Assembly (NCBI GenBank): GCA_045600865.1 | Contig: JAZRYS010000168.1 | Location: 1-64,000, forward strand | Direction: 5' to 3' | DNA: 64,000 nt | Source of the DNA: Aphodosoma sp045600865 | GTDB lineage: Bacteria; Bacteroidota; Bacteroidia; Bacteroidales; Paludibacteraceae | Shown: in pieces, positions 26,118-33,842 of the stretch | How positions within the stretch are numbered: position 1 is the stretch's first letter | How the letters are laid out: every line of letters starts with the position of its first letter | Position numbers and translations under genes: made by a program | The notes under the pieces: generated by a model | Databases searched by the model: none | What the model was told of the DNA's origin: nothing | What the model saw: only the letters and a program-made list of their open reading frames with translations

Positions 26118-27086
26118 CTATTCTTCTTCAGGAACTAATTTGAACATATAGCTCACATCATTGTCATCAATCAGTGAACGGACATCATACTTGCGAGTTT
26201 GTGTATAATAACCTTTCTTGCTTACTTTAACCTCAATCTGCACAAGACCTGAATTATTATATGTCAATCCCTTAATATCCAATGCCTCTGTTCCTTCATA
26301 AGGAGTTGTTTCCAAATATTTATAATTTTGGTTCTTTACCTCCGGAGTTTTTGAAATAACGCGCCATTCAACATCTGCGCCCTGAGGACGTGAATTTATA
26401 TTCCAATGCACCACCAGATGTTCCAATGCAGTATTGCCTTCTCCTTGCACTTGCTTGTTCGCCTCTAACTTAGGAGAGCTGGCACGATGAAGGAAAAAGG
26501 CTATTCTATCCCAATCCACATCTGCAAGTGCATTGCTATATGCTTTATTCAAAGCAATGTTAGCAGCCTGATTACTATCAGAAGCACCACTTACATTAGC
26601 ACGTCCACTCACTTCTACCGTTGGGTAAACCAAAGTGCGATTATGGTCTGAAACCTTCAGATTCATAATTACCGTTCCAGTCCAACCAATTCCTGATAGA
26701 TAATCCACGTGAAATTCTTTTAGGTCAACCTGCATCAGATAATCAGTTGCAACATCTGCATCTAAATTGAATCCCATTGTGCGCATATATCTGCGCATGC
26801 TTTCCGGAACAAACGACGCTATTGAGGGATTAGCTTGAGCTGCAGGAAGAGAAGTCGCACTTGCGTCAAAAACTTGGATAATGCGCTGATTAGCGCGCAC
26901 GTCTTGCACATTAAGACGTATTCCGTAATCTAAATTAGCATACTTGTCTGCTTGTGGGTCACTTACAAGTGCAAGATTGAAAATGCGCACCTGCGGCTGT
27001 GTTGCAACCTGCTTACGGAACAAGCTACAAGACGTAGCCAACACTACCACTGCTGCGATTGCAGCGAATAAAATACTTTTTCTCAT
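26118..27086 (-). CDS. Lipoprotein with PEGA-like C-terminal domain
   Basis: A 322-residue lipoprotein. The signal peptide MRKSILFAAIAAVVVLATSC ends in the lipobox ATSC (Cys20). The N-terminal two-thirds contain YLMQVDLKEFHVDYLSG...TVIMNLKVSDHNRTLVYPTVEVSGR...AANIALNKAYSNALADVDW, a layout reminiscent of YajG/DUF4410-like lipoproteins, although the match is weak. The last 90 residues are the PEGA-like domain shared with the neighbouring 249-residue protein. It is the middle gene of a three-gene envelope operon (gaps 23 nt and 2 nt). An outer-membrane-associated role is likely; the specific role is unknown. Confidence 0.75.
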   Translation of the reverse strand: MRKSILFAAIAAVVVLATSCSLFRKQVATQPQVRIFNLALVSDPQADKYANLDYGIRLNVQDVRANQRIIQVFDASATSLPAAQANPSIASFVPESMRRYMRTMGFNLDADVATDYLMQVDLKEFHVDYLSGIGWTGTVIMNLKVSDHNRTLVYPTVEVSGRANVSGASDSNQAANIALNKAYSNALADVDWDRIAFFLHRASSPKLEANKQVQGEGNTALEHLVVHWNINSRPQGADVEWRVISKTPEVKNQNYKYLETTPYEGTEALDIKGLTYNNSGLVQIEVKVSKKGYYTQTRKYDVRSLIDDNDVSYMFKLVPEEE

Positions 27087-27109
27087 AAATACATATCATT
27101 TATTTATTA

Positions 27110-27652
27110 TTATTTACCATCTGGTTTAATCTTAATAATCTTTGCGCTTACCGTAGTTCTATATATTATTTCACGGTTGCTTTTTCCCTGTTCTACATTC
27201 GTTGAAATCACAGGTTCTATAACGCCATCACCACCTGCAATCTTAGCCGCATTAATAAGTCTGTAGATGGCCAAACGACGAACAATCCAATGTGGATATG
27301 GAGGTATATTGAATAGCTCTTCATCATAATCATTGCTCAAATACCCTAGACAAACAAGTCCCTTAATAGAATTAGGTTCCCACTCTCCCGTTTTATTATT
27401 TTTATTCCAAGTTAGTGAGAACTCTCCATCTGGATCTTCCACCTTAACCGAAAAATCAGAAAAGTGTGCTGTCAATGAAGCCTCAGCTGTAACCGTATTC
27501 ACTATAATGTAATCTGTACGCTGCAAATCCAAATCATTGAAAGATATTGATGCAACGGTGTTAGTTGCCTGAGGTATTACTGACAATGCACTACGACAAG
27601 AAGTCATCGTTATTGCAAGAATTGCAGCAAGAAATAGATTCTTTTTATTCAT
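27110..27652 (-). CDS. Lipoprotein of unknown function
   Basis: A 180-residue lipoprotein. I start it at the ATG at 27652 (MNKKNLFLAAILAITMTSC). The lipobox TMTSC is then correctly placed; the upstream in-frame ATG adds 16 residues that spoil the signal peptide. The mature part begins RSALSVIPQATNTVASISFNDLDLQRTDYIIV. It ends with a conserved-looking helix (RRLAIYRLINAAKIAGGDGVIEPVIST) and an exposed basic C-terminus. It resembles small Bacteroidota lipoproteins of the DUF6567 kind, but I am not certain. It is first in the operon with the two PEGA-like proteins. No standard TAnnTTTG promoter is visible just upstream. Confidence 0.7.
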   Translation of the reverse strand: MNKKNLFLAAILAITMTSCRSALSVIPQATNTVASISFNDLDLQRTDYIIVNTVTAEASLTAHFSDFSVKVEDPDGEFSLTWNKNNKTGEWEPNSIKGLVCLGYLSNDYDEELFNIPPYPHWIVRRLAIYRLINAAKIAGGDGVIEPVISTNVEQGKSNREIIYRTTVSAKIIKIKPDGK

Positions 27653-27700
27653 ATCAGTGTGTTTTAATATGTTGCCTACTCTAAAAAGGATTTTCGGCAT

Positions 27701-28050
27701 ACTCCATGTTTTTCTCAGTCCGTTGTTTGACGAGGCACAAAAAGTGGACTAACCTTTTCTATTCACAATCATAGACATCACCCCATTATGACAGTTTAGC
27801 AATTTGAAGATTGTGCAAAACAATGAATAACATCATGTTCTTAGTTGTGCATTTAGTTACATTTTATCCCATAGGCTTAATTTAATTAATTTTACACAGT
27901 TGAATCTATTTACTATGAGACCTAAAACCAATTACAATCAGGTAAAAGCTGAACATACCTTATTGCAATCAATCAAAATACGTTTTCTGAGTTTTTGCAA
28001 AAGATGGCAAAATCTTTGTCTTGAAAAAAACATCTGATGTCTTTTTTGCA
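27701..28050. other. AT-rich spacer without a recognisable gene
   Basis: Between the lipoprotein operon and the ncRNA terminator I see no coding region, tRNA or strong hairpin. The ORFs here are short and continue from the ncRNA on the minus strand past its T-run. Confidence 0.5.
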
Positions 28051-28053
28051 AAT

Positions 28054-28322
28054 AAAAAACGCAGTCCCCAGTTGTCATTCCCTACTTGAAGGTTCTGGTA
28101 AACCCATACGACAAGAATGACAACGTAGCCTGCGCCGATATGTATAACCGCACTCTTAAGAGCGCATGAATATACATACACCGCAGACATTCATTGATCC
28201 CTCTTGCTTCAGGTCGTATAAAAATTTACCAGATTTTCAAGTACCGAAACAAGCGTCAATAAACGCCTAAAATATGTCTGCTCGCCCACCCCCTAATGAG
28301 AGACCCCACAGGCGCGGGTTTG
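28054..28322 (-). ncRNA. Putative structured small RNA (about 270 nt)
   Basis: A minus-strand promoter (28360-28329) is followed by a sequence without a credible ORF and ends in a strong terminator. In the terminator GAATGACAAC (plus 28115-28124) pairs with GTTGTCATTC (28071-28080). The outer CTGCG/CGCAG pair (28130-28134 with 28060-28064) closes it, and six A on the plus strand (T on the RNA strand) follow at 28059-28054. The loop holds the 20-mer at 28086-28105, 19 of 20 identical to that in the terminator at 2.0 kb. Near the 5' end AGCAGACAT can pair with ATGTCTGC further on. I cannot assign it to 6S, SRP, RNase P or tmRNA. Confidence 0.6.
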
Positions 28323-28328
28323 CGGTTG

Positions 28329-28360
28329 CAAAGGTAGGAATAATTTCTGAACTGGGCAAA
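28329..28360 (-). promoter_or_regulatory. Promoter of the putative small RNA
   Basis: On the minus strand TTTG (28360-28357) and TACCTTTG (28336-28329) are separated by exactly 20 nt, a full match to the Bacteroidota consensus. No coding start follows within reach. Confidence 0.75.
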
Positions 28361-28393
28361 TGTTTGGGAAACTTTTTTCAATGATTGTTTATC

Positions 28394-28448
28394 CCAAATC
28401 GGTCATTGGGATTTGTCAAGCTCCCTTCATGGCTAATGACCGATTTGG
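28394..28448. repeat. 14-bp perfect inverted repeat (REP-like, second copy)
   Basis: CCAAATCGGTCATT (28394-28407) pairs with AATGACCGATTTGG (28435-28448) around a 27-nt loop, followed on the plus strand by TTTTAATTG. Its left arm is the same 15-mer found at 23,357-23,371. Confidence 0.75.
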
Positions 28449-28487
28449 TTTTAATTGATAACTCTCAATTGAAAGGAGGTTGCGCCT

Positions 28488-28568
28488 TCGCTCGGGGTTC
28501 GCTCGGTATTCGCTTTTTGACCCCGAGAAGCGAATACCGAGCGAACTCGCAGCGAACCTGCAGCGAAC
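28488..28568. repeat. GCGAA-rich element with a 19-bp perfect inverted repeat
   Basis: Arms at 28497-28515 and 28528-28546 are perfect complements with a 12-nt loop. TTCGCTCGG is repeated at 28488 and 28499, and GCAGCGAACCT occurs twice right after the second arm. CTCGGGG before the left arm can also pair with CCCCGAG in the loop, giving an alternative fold. Confidence 0.8.
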
Positions 28569-28636
28569 CTAATGTCTTGACTGTTCAGACCTCTGGAGTG
28601 TGAGCCATGAAAACATCCTTCCGCTGAATTGCACTG

Positions 28637-28667
28637 CAAAGGTATGAATAATTTTTGGTATGGCAAT
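28637..28667 (-). promoter_or_regulatory. Second minus-strand promoter in the non-coding island
   Basis: TACCTTTG (28644-28637) with ATTG (28667-28664) 19 nt upstream. The surrounding TGCAAAGGTA-GAATAATTT is nearly identical to the promoter at 28.33 kb. It would transcribe the GCGAA-rich hairpin. The ORF that crosses it begins upstream of the -7 box and is not supported. Confidence 0.55.
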
Positions 28668-28753
28668 GGGTTGTCAGGACCTTGGCGGAATTAAAACTTG
28701 TATTGACTTGTGCCTGTGAGCGTTACAGCGGCTTTGAGATTGAAAATGGGGTG

Positions 28754-28780
28754 AAAAATGGAGGCAAAATTTGCCTCCAT
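28754..28780 (-). terminator. Terminator of the long PorE-like to lipoprotein gene run
   Basis: ATGGAGGCAAA (28758-28768) and TTTGCCTCCAT (28770-28780) form a perfect hairpin. On the minus strand it is followed by TTTTT (plus A at 28758-28754). It lies 48 nt after the stop of the 485-residue lipoprotein gene. Confidence 0.85.
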
Positions 28781-28828
28781 CGTTGTCATCCGTTTATAAC
28801 CTTATAGTAATAAATGGCTTTTGATGTC

Positions 28829-30286
28829 TTATTTTACCTTCAGGTCGTAGCCGTATATCGTGTTGCTGCTTGGTGCAGTCCAGAAATGGCGCAACACACC
28901 ATCGATGATAACGTCTTTACTGTCACTATCACCGTCATAGAGAATTGGCACGTCAATCTTGATGTCTTTCTCGACCTGTGCCTCGCCCTTTTCAATGTCA
29001 ATCCATGCCTTATAGAGGTTAACATTCGAACCAGAAAGAGGTGTATTGACGAAGGTCATCAGTATGCGTGAATCGTCAGTTGTAACGAGTTTCGTCATAT
29101 TTGACATAATGCTGCCTTTCGGAACCATTACCAACTGCTTGCCATCACCTTCGAAGTCCTTGTTTCCTGTCTGGTCAACAGTCTGCAGTGCTGTATATGC
29201 CTCAACACCGTTGGCATCAGACCATACGCATACGAGTTTGTGGCTGTTCTTGTCTAATGTGGCATACACATTCAAATATCCTGTACTGCAGCCAGTAGGG
29301 AGTATGTCAACTTCGCCAAAGCCGTTTGTCTTGCCATTTGCATCAAAATGATAGGCATAAGCTTTCAGAAGGGTGGATTCTCCGACTTTGCAGACAACGT
29401 ATGCACCCCCGAGACCATCTTCGACAATCTTTGGACGGAAACCTAAAGAATAGATCCTGTTGCTCATCAACAGTTCCTGACTCTGAATCGTTCCATCAGC
29501 CGAAATTTTAATGACATCAACATAGCCATCGATTTTTGCTTCGGTTGAGCCACCTCCGACTGGGTCGGCATACTGTACAATCATCAGCAAATCATTGTTT
29601 GAATTCACGAACATCTGTGGATTGCGGATATGACTCTTTGCTCCAGACGAGCCGTTGGCTGGGTCGAACAAGATAGGGTCTGTCACCATATTGCCCTCGC
29701 TATTGACACGAGCTACTGCCATCATTGGACCTGCACAAGCGGCAGCAACCCACGCACCTCCGTTATTATCGGCAGCTACAAAGCCTTCGCATGGTGTAAT
29801 GTTGGCATTTTCACCGAAATCGTAAAACAGTTTGCCATTCTCGCCCCATGCGAAAGAGCCGTCTGGACGTATCATCGTAATGTATGGGTGCATTATGTCA
29901 CCGCTATCGCCCTTGGCACTATAGACATCTATCACATTGCCCTCGGTGGTAATGTCGAATACTGTTGTGCTTACCCAACTTATTGCTTCGCGTTTTGTCA
30001 TCTGTATCCAATTGCTCCATTTTGCCTTGCCGTTGGCATCAACACACTGCATAAATGGTACATAACAATCTTTGCTGACTTCAGCCCAGCTTTCGATGTA
30101 GGTACATTTGCTTTTGACATCCGATTTGTACAGCATTGCATCCATAACAAAATTGTCCAAGACAACGTAAATCTTGTTCTCTTCGACAGGCTTCGGTTCT
30201 ACAGGATTATCTTTTTTGCATCCAACCAGACCTAAGACAAGGATTGATACTGATGTCAGCAAGTATCCAAGATTAATTTTTTTCAT
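28829..30286 (-). CDS. Large lipoprotein of unknown function (possible propeller-like)
   Basis: A 485-residue lipoprotein. The signal peptide is MKKINLGYLLTSVSILVLGLVGC, with Cys23 in a lipobox and followed by KKDNPVEPKPVEE, a typical flexible surface linker. The body has repeated strand-like segments of the type (G)xxWVAAACAGPMMAVARVNSEGN / GGAYVVCKVGESTLLKAYAYHFDANGK / HKLVCVWSDANG. Their recurrence at about 45-60 residues suggests a beta-propeller with WSD/WVA-type blades; I infer this without a family match. It is the last gene of the long minus-strand run, 56 nt after its neighbour, and ends before a strong terminator. It may be a surface-exposed partner of the M6 proteases; function unknown. 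Confidence 0.7.
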   Translation of the reverse strand: MKKINLGYLLTSVSILVLGLVGCKKDNPVEPKPVEENKIYVVLDNFVMDAMLYKSDVKSKCTYIESWAEVSKDCYVPFMQCVDANGKAKWSNWIQMTKREAISWVSTTVFDITTEGNVIDVYSAKGDSGDIMHPYITMIRPDGSFAWGENGKLFYDFGENANITPCEGFVAADNNGGAWVAAACAGPMMAVARVNSEGNMVTDPILFDPANGSSGAKSHIRNPQMFVNSNNDLLMIVQYADPVGGGSTEAKIDGYVDVIKISADGTIQSQELLMSNRIYSLGFRPKIVEDGLGGAYVVCKVGESTLLKAYAYHFDANGKTNGFGEVDILPTGCSTGYLNVYATLDKNSHKLVCVWSDANGVEAYTALQTVDQTGNKDFEGDGKQLVMVPKGSIMSNMTKLVTTDDSRILMTFVNTPLSGSNVNLYKAWIDIEKGEAQVEKDIKIDVPILYDGDSDSKDVIIDGVLRHFWTAPSSNTIYGYDLKVK

Positions 30287-30342
30287 ATTTATGTTTGATT
30301 TATTGGATTTGCGTAATGAAGACTTTTGCTGCCTTCAGAAAG

Positions 30343-31116
30343 TCATTGACGAAATCTGTAAGTAATAGTGCCAGACACTGGCGAATTTCCCGAAGTGAAC
30401 GTATTCTTCTTTGCAGCTTCCATGGCAGCTTCAATCACCTTTGCTGACTTGATGGTGGTTCCAGAACCCTTGATGGCATCAACCACCTTTCCACTTGCAT
30501 CTATCCGTATAGCAATGACGACAACACCTTGCTCGCTGCCTGAATATGAAGGTTCTGCCAACTGACCTTTCAGGGTACGCCCGTTCACAGACCACAATCC
30601 ATCCACTTTTTCGTTATCCACAAATGCATCTCCGGCTGACGGATTATTGACTTCGAGTGTGCCAAAGTCTCTCATTGCGTCAAAAATCTTGTTGCACAAC
30701 GGTGAATCATTGCATTTGATGCTCCATTCCTCAATCAGGAAAGGATATTTCTTGCCTGTCGTGCCGTTCTCTTCAGTCATCTCAATACCCTCTTCGCATA
30801 CCATCTCTATAGTGCTGTTTTTTCTGGCGATAGTTGTCTTTGACAGGTCTATCCTCACTGTATAGGTATTGTATTCACCCATGTCTATGTCAGCTACAGC
30901 ACTATTATGAACGACATAGACAACAGTCAGCATAACGCCATCAAGCGTCACTTTCTCAACACTCTTTGGTATTCTGTCGTCATGCATCTTGCATTCCTTA
31001 TAATACGGCAGTCTGACTGATTCTGTGTAAGTGGTCAGCAGGCGTTGCAGTTCTGCCTGGGCAGACATTCCTGCCGCACATGCGAACAGGGTGATGATAA
31101 ACAATATTCTTTTCAT
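30343..31116 (-). CDS. Exported protein with TonB-C-like C-terminal domain
   Basis: A 257-residue protein. The ATG at 31116 (MKRILFIITLFACAAGMSAQ) gives a clean signal peptide; the frame extends 14 residues further upstream but that would precede it awkwardly. The last 90 residues (VNGRTLKGQLAEPSYSGSEQGVVVIAIRIDASGKVVDAIKGSGTT...KVIEAAMEAAKKNTF...PVSGTITYRFRQ) fit the TonB C-terminal fold, in the form where the domain is in an exported protein without a TonB membrane anchor. The N-terminal half is of no family I know. It overlaps the stand-alone prodomain gene by 4 nt (ATGA), so it belongs to the M6 cluster. Confidence 0.7.
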   Translation of the reverse strand: MKRILFIITLFACAAGMSAQAELQRLLTTYTESVRLPYYKECKMHDDRIPKSVEKVTLDGVMLTVVYVVHNSAVADIDMGEYNTYTVRIDLSKTTIARKNSTIEMVCEEGIEMTEENGTTGKKYPFLIEEWSIKCNDSPLCNKIFDAMRDFGTLEVNNPSAGDAFVDNEKVDGLWSVNGRTLKGQLAEPSYSGSEQGVVVIAIRIDASGKVVDAIKGSGTTIKSAKVIEAAMEAAKKNTFTSGNSPVSGTITYRFRQ

Positions 31117-31460
31117 AGATACTTCACTCCATGTTTGTTCAACCATCTTTCCTCGCATTTGCGACGTTGGCCCTCGTTATGGGCTCTTTTTCGCGTCGCT
31201 TTGTACTGGCGTTCGCCAACCTCTTTGGCATAGCAAAGCACACCTTTATCGTTCTCAACGACAATCCAGCCGTCCAGAGTTATGTTGCAGTGCCAATGCT
31301 CGTCGCCTATTAGACGTATCATAACAGTATCGCCTTTGTCGGGCTGAACCTTTGCGATTGGATATGGGGCTGCGGGAACTCTCTGTGGGCCACGTCTCTC
31401 CTGGCCGAATGCAAAGACACTGGCAGCCAGCAAGGCTATCAATACAATACTTTTTCTCAT
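31113..31460 (-). CDS. Stand-alone M6-protease-prodomain-like exported protein
   Basis: A 115-residue protein with signal peptide MRKSIVLIALLAASVFAFGQ. Residues about 43-68 read DTVMIRLIGDEHWHCNITLDGWIVVE. This matches the N-terminal prodomain of all three neighbouring M6 proteases: RLAGDEFFSYMVTEDGRIV, ELVGDEYHHCYKSLDGFIV and ELVGDEFWHGMVTREGMLL. A basic tail (QYKATRKRAHNEGQRRK) follows where the proteases have their prodomain linker. There is no catalytic domain. It overlaps genes on both sides by 4 nt, between the last M6 protease and the TonB-C-like gene. A prodomain without a protease is the usual form of propeptide-like inhibitors and chaperones; that role is inference. It could also be a remnant of a fourth protease, but the intact start, stop and overlaps argue against decay. 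Confidence 0.75.
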   Translation of the reverse strand: MRKSIVLIALLAASVFAFGQERRGPQRVPAAPYPIAKVQPDKGDTVMIRLIGDEHWHCNITLDGWIVVENDKGVLCYAKEVGERQYKATRKRAHNEGQRRKCEERWLNKHGVKYL

Positions 31461-33832
31461 AATATTTTGATAAAATAAATACTTTCTGGAGCATCAAATT
31501 CCATTACGTCACTTTCGGCATCACGTGTCATGAGAACACGTCCCATGCCATCTATCACCATCACTCGCATTCCTTCTTTCAATCTCTCAATTCTTACCTT
31601 TCCGCCTATCACCTTTTCTCGGATAATCACAGGCTCATCCTCATCATCCTCAACTTCAACCACAGAGACAGGAGCCTTCTCTCCGCAGATATGGATATCA
31701 CCGATACTGAAAGAATATATGTCAGAACTGAATCTAATCTTGGCATTTGGCTTCACGTCATACAGAGTCACCCTGACAATATTAGTTCCCTTTGTTGCCA
31801 GTGGATACTCTGACGAATATCCATCTTCCGACATGATACCGAAATACGACCTTGATTCCTGTGAGAGAATGAAAGCCACCTCTATGTCACCCTGCAATCC
31901 AAGTTCAGGAGTGATAAAGTATCCTTTCTCAGAATCATTTCCTACTTTCACCAACCCAACATTTGATTCAAGGATGTTTCCTGTCCAGCCTTTGTTCTCA
32001 GTATAAGCATCGATATTCTGGGTGATGTTTATGCCTCTGCTGTTACCGATATTCTTGAATTGTTCTGTAAAACAGTCGCCATAATAATCTTCCACTATTG
32101 AACCATCTTTCCTGTACACAGCAAAAAGAATTGTGTTTCTCTTTGGATGGTACGTAGTTCCTGCATTGTCGATTTTCGAACTGTTCCCGGTCATTGATTC
32201 ACACCATCCGACAAATTCATATCCATCATCAGCTGTCACGGAAGGAAGGATTACTCCTGCATATACCGAATCTTCAGTAAGTACTGTAGTGTCGGCTATG
32301 CCGAATCCTCTGTCGTCAAATGTCACCGTGAAAGGTCCTTTAGGTGCCCCGCCTTTTGCATCGAAACTGATGATATCGCCTGTTTCCGTTATGCTTGTCA
32401 GTGGATAATCAGTATATGGAGTGAATGTGGTGACGTGACGTGTTCCAGGGAATGGGTCGCTTGCGGATCCGTCCGTATTGGTGGAATTTCCAGCCTCGAC
32501 AATATCAACCACCATGTCGTGTGGGTCGTTGTTTGCCTCGTTGCCATACCATTTACTTGCATCCCATCTGATTTTCTCGACAAGCATGCCGTGTCCGGGC
32601 ACGTAGCTGTCCCATGATTTATTCTGTCTGTTTTCAAGCACATAATATTCATCAGGCACAGGATTGTCGAAATCATAGTTGAATTCTCCTGTGCTGGTTA
32701 TTATATATCCCTCATGACTGCTTAAGGTATAGTCCATTACATAGCTCTCGGAAGTTGATATTACAGGCGGGTTGAACCATCCCAATGAAAATCTCTCGAA
32801 AGTGGAATATCCCGCTGGGGTGTGTTCGTCGTTGAGATAGTTTCCGCTGCACATCAAATCCCAACTGCCAACTGTCTTATGGTCAGAGGAGTAATCAGTA
32901 ACATATAGGTCCATGAGTCCCAACAGGTGAGAAAATTCATGACAGAAAGTTCCAATGCCGCACAATGATGTATAGCCTTCTGGTCCTGCCAATTCAGAGG
33001 TGCAGCCATAATCATAAAGTTTCTTTCCTCCGAAAGTCAGTTCACTCTTGCTGTCAGCATCAGTGTTGCTTGTACTGACGACCCATCTGTGTGGCCAGAT
33101 ATAATTACTGTTGTTTCCGGAATAATTCTCGCCGCATCCTGCAAAGTAAATGAACACATTTTCGATGTAGCCGTCATTGTCGCCATCGTAATTTGCGAAA
33201 TCCACGTTTGCGCTATTGTCTGCAGCCAGTTTTCTGACAGCATCAAGTACCATCTGTGCAGGGCGAGTGTCGTTGTCATAACTGGAAGGTGCTCCGTAAT
33301 ATGCAGTGTTGTGATCCAGGGTATATGGTCCGAAAACGTCGAAGTCAGGGCTATAGACACCTCCTGAATTGTCGGTGAAATACTGTTTTACCGACCCTGT
33401 TGCACCATAATTGCTGTACCCATTCTGGTTCAGCAGGTTATCGAATTCTGTTCTCGGATATGTGAAAGATTGGTCGCTGAAGTTAACAAGTATCACCAGG
33501 CATCTGGAATATGCACCACTACTTGTCTTTGCGGGCATCCTGCGCTGGTTCTCCTTCATCATCAGTCTGCTCATCTTGCGTCTGGCAGCGATGTATCTGG
33601 CACTCATATCCTCTTCGTTCATTCCTGTCTCCACCATCACGCCGCCCTGTTCTTTGACTATGCGTCCGTCCTCCGTCACCATATAACTGAAAAACTCGTC
33701 TCCAGCGAGTCTTACCCTCACGGTGCTTCCGTCGGCCATGAGTTTTTCCACATACTGGTTATTGGCTGGCACAGACCATGCCATCGTGGCACCAAACAAT
33801 GCGAGCACCAAACTGAATACAACCTTTCTCAT
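31457..33832 (-). CDS. Exported M6 family metalloprotease 1, with T9SS-type tail
   Basis: A 791-residue protein. The signal peptide spans residues 1-21. A prodomain (about 27-105) includes VRLAGDEFFSYMVTEDG. The M6-like catalytic domain has the zinc motif HEFSH at residues 298-302 followed by LLGLMDLY. An earlier block YDGDNDGYIENVFIYFAG is conserved in all three paralogues and may bind calcium. After about residue 500 there is an InlB/Flg_new-type repeat (VTFDDRGFG...YEFVGWCES...ILFAVYRKDG), a jelly-roll-like region and a T9SS-like tail. The tail block IREKVIGGKVRIERLKEG is identical to that in protease 2. It overlaps the prodomain gene (ATGA) and starts 10 nt after protease 2. Confidence 0.9.
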   Translation of the reverse strand: MRKVVFSLVLALFGATMAWSVPANNQYVEKLMADGSTVRVRLAGDEFFSYMVTEDGRIVKEQGGVMVETGMNEEDMSARYIAARRKMSRLMMKENQRRMPAKTSSGAYSRCLVILVNFSDQSFTYPRTEFDNLLNQNGYSNYGATGSVKQYFTDNSGGVYSPDFDVFGPYTLDHNTAYYGAPSSYDNDTRPAQMVLDAVRKLAADNSANVDFANYDGDNDGYIENVFIYFAGCGENYSGNNSNYIWPHRWVVSTSNTDADSKSELTFGGKKLYDYGCTSELAGPEGYTSLCGIGTFCHEFSHLLGLMDLYVTDYSSDHKTVGSWDLMCSGNYLNDEHTPAGYSTFERFSLGWFNPPVISTSESYVMDYTLSSHEGYIITSTGEFNYDFDNPVPDEYYVLENRQNKSWDSYVPGHGMLVEKIRWDASKWYGNEANNDPHDMVVDIVEAGNSTNTDGSASDPFPGTRHVTTFTPYTDYPLTSITETGDIISFDAKGGAPKGPFTVTFDDRGFGIADTTVLTEDSVYAGVILPSVTADDGYEFVGWCESMTGNSSKIDNAGTTYHPKRNTILFAVYRKDGSIVEDYYGDCFTEQFKNIGNSRGINITQNIDAYTENKGWTGNILESNVGLVKVGNDSEKGYFITPELGLQGDIEVAFILSQESRSYFGIMSEDGYSSEYPLATKGTNIVRVTLYDVKPNAKIRFSSDIYSFSIGDIHICGEKAPVSVVEVEDDEDEPVIIREKVIGGKVRIERLKEGMRVMVIDGMGRVLMTRDAESDVMEFDAPESIYFIKIL

Positions 33833-33842
33833 AATTTTTCTT

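Noticed and set aside
27969..28190. 73-residue minus-strand ORF (MSAVYVYSC...) in the non-coding island
   Set aside because: It contains the whole terminator hairpin and the T-run of the putative ncRNA and continues beyond it, so it would be truncated in the transcript; no family recognised.
28451..28666. 71-residue minus-strand ORF over the 19-bp inverted repeat
   Set aside because: It starts upstream of a consensus -7 box and is made of translated inverted repeats; no support as a protein.
29630..30235. 201-residue plus-strand ORF in the 485-residue lipoprotein gene
   Set aside because: Antisense to a gene with a signal peptide, lipobox and terminator; no motif.
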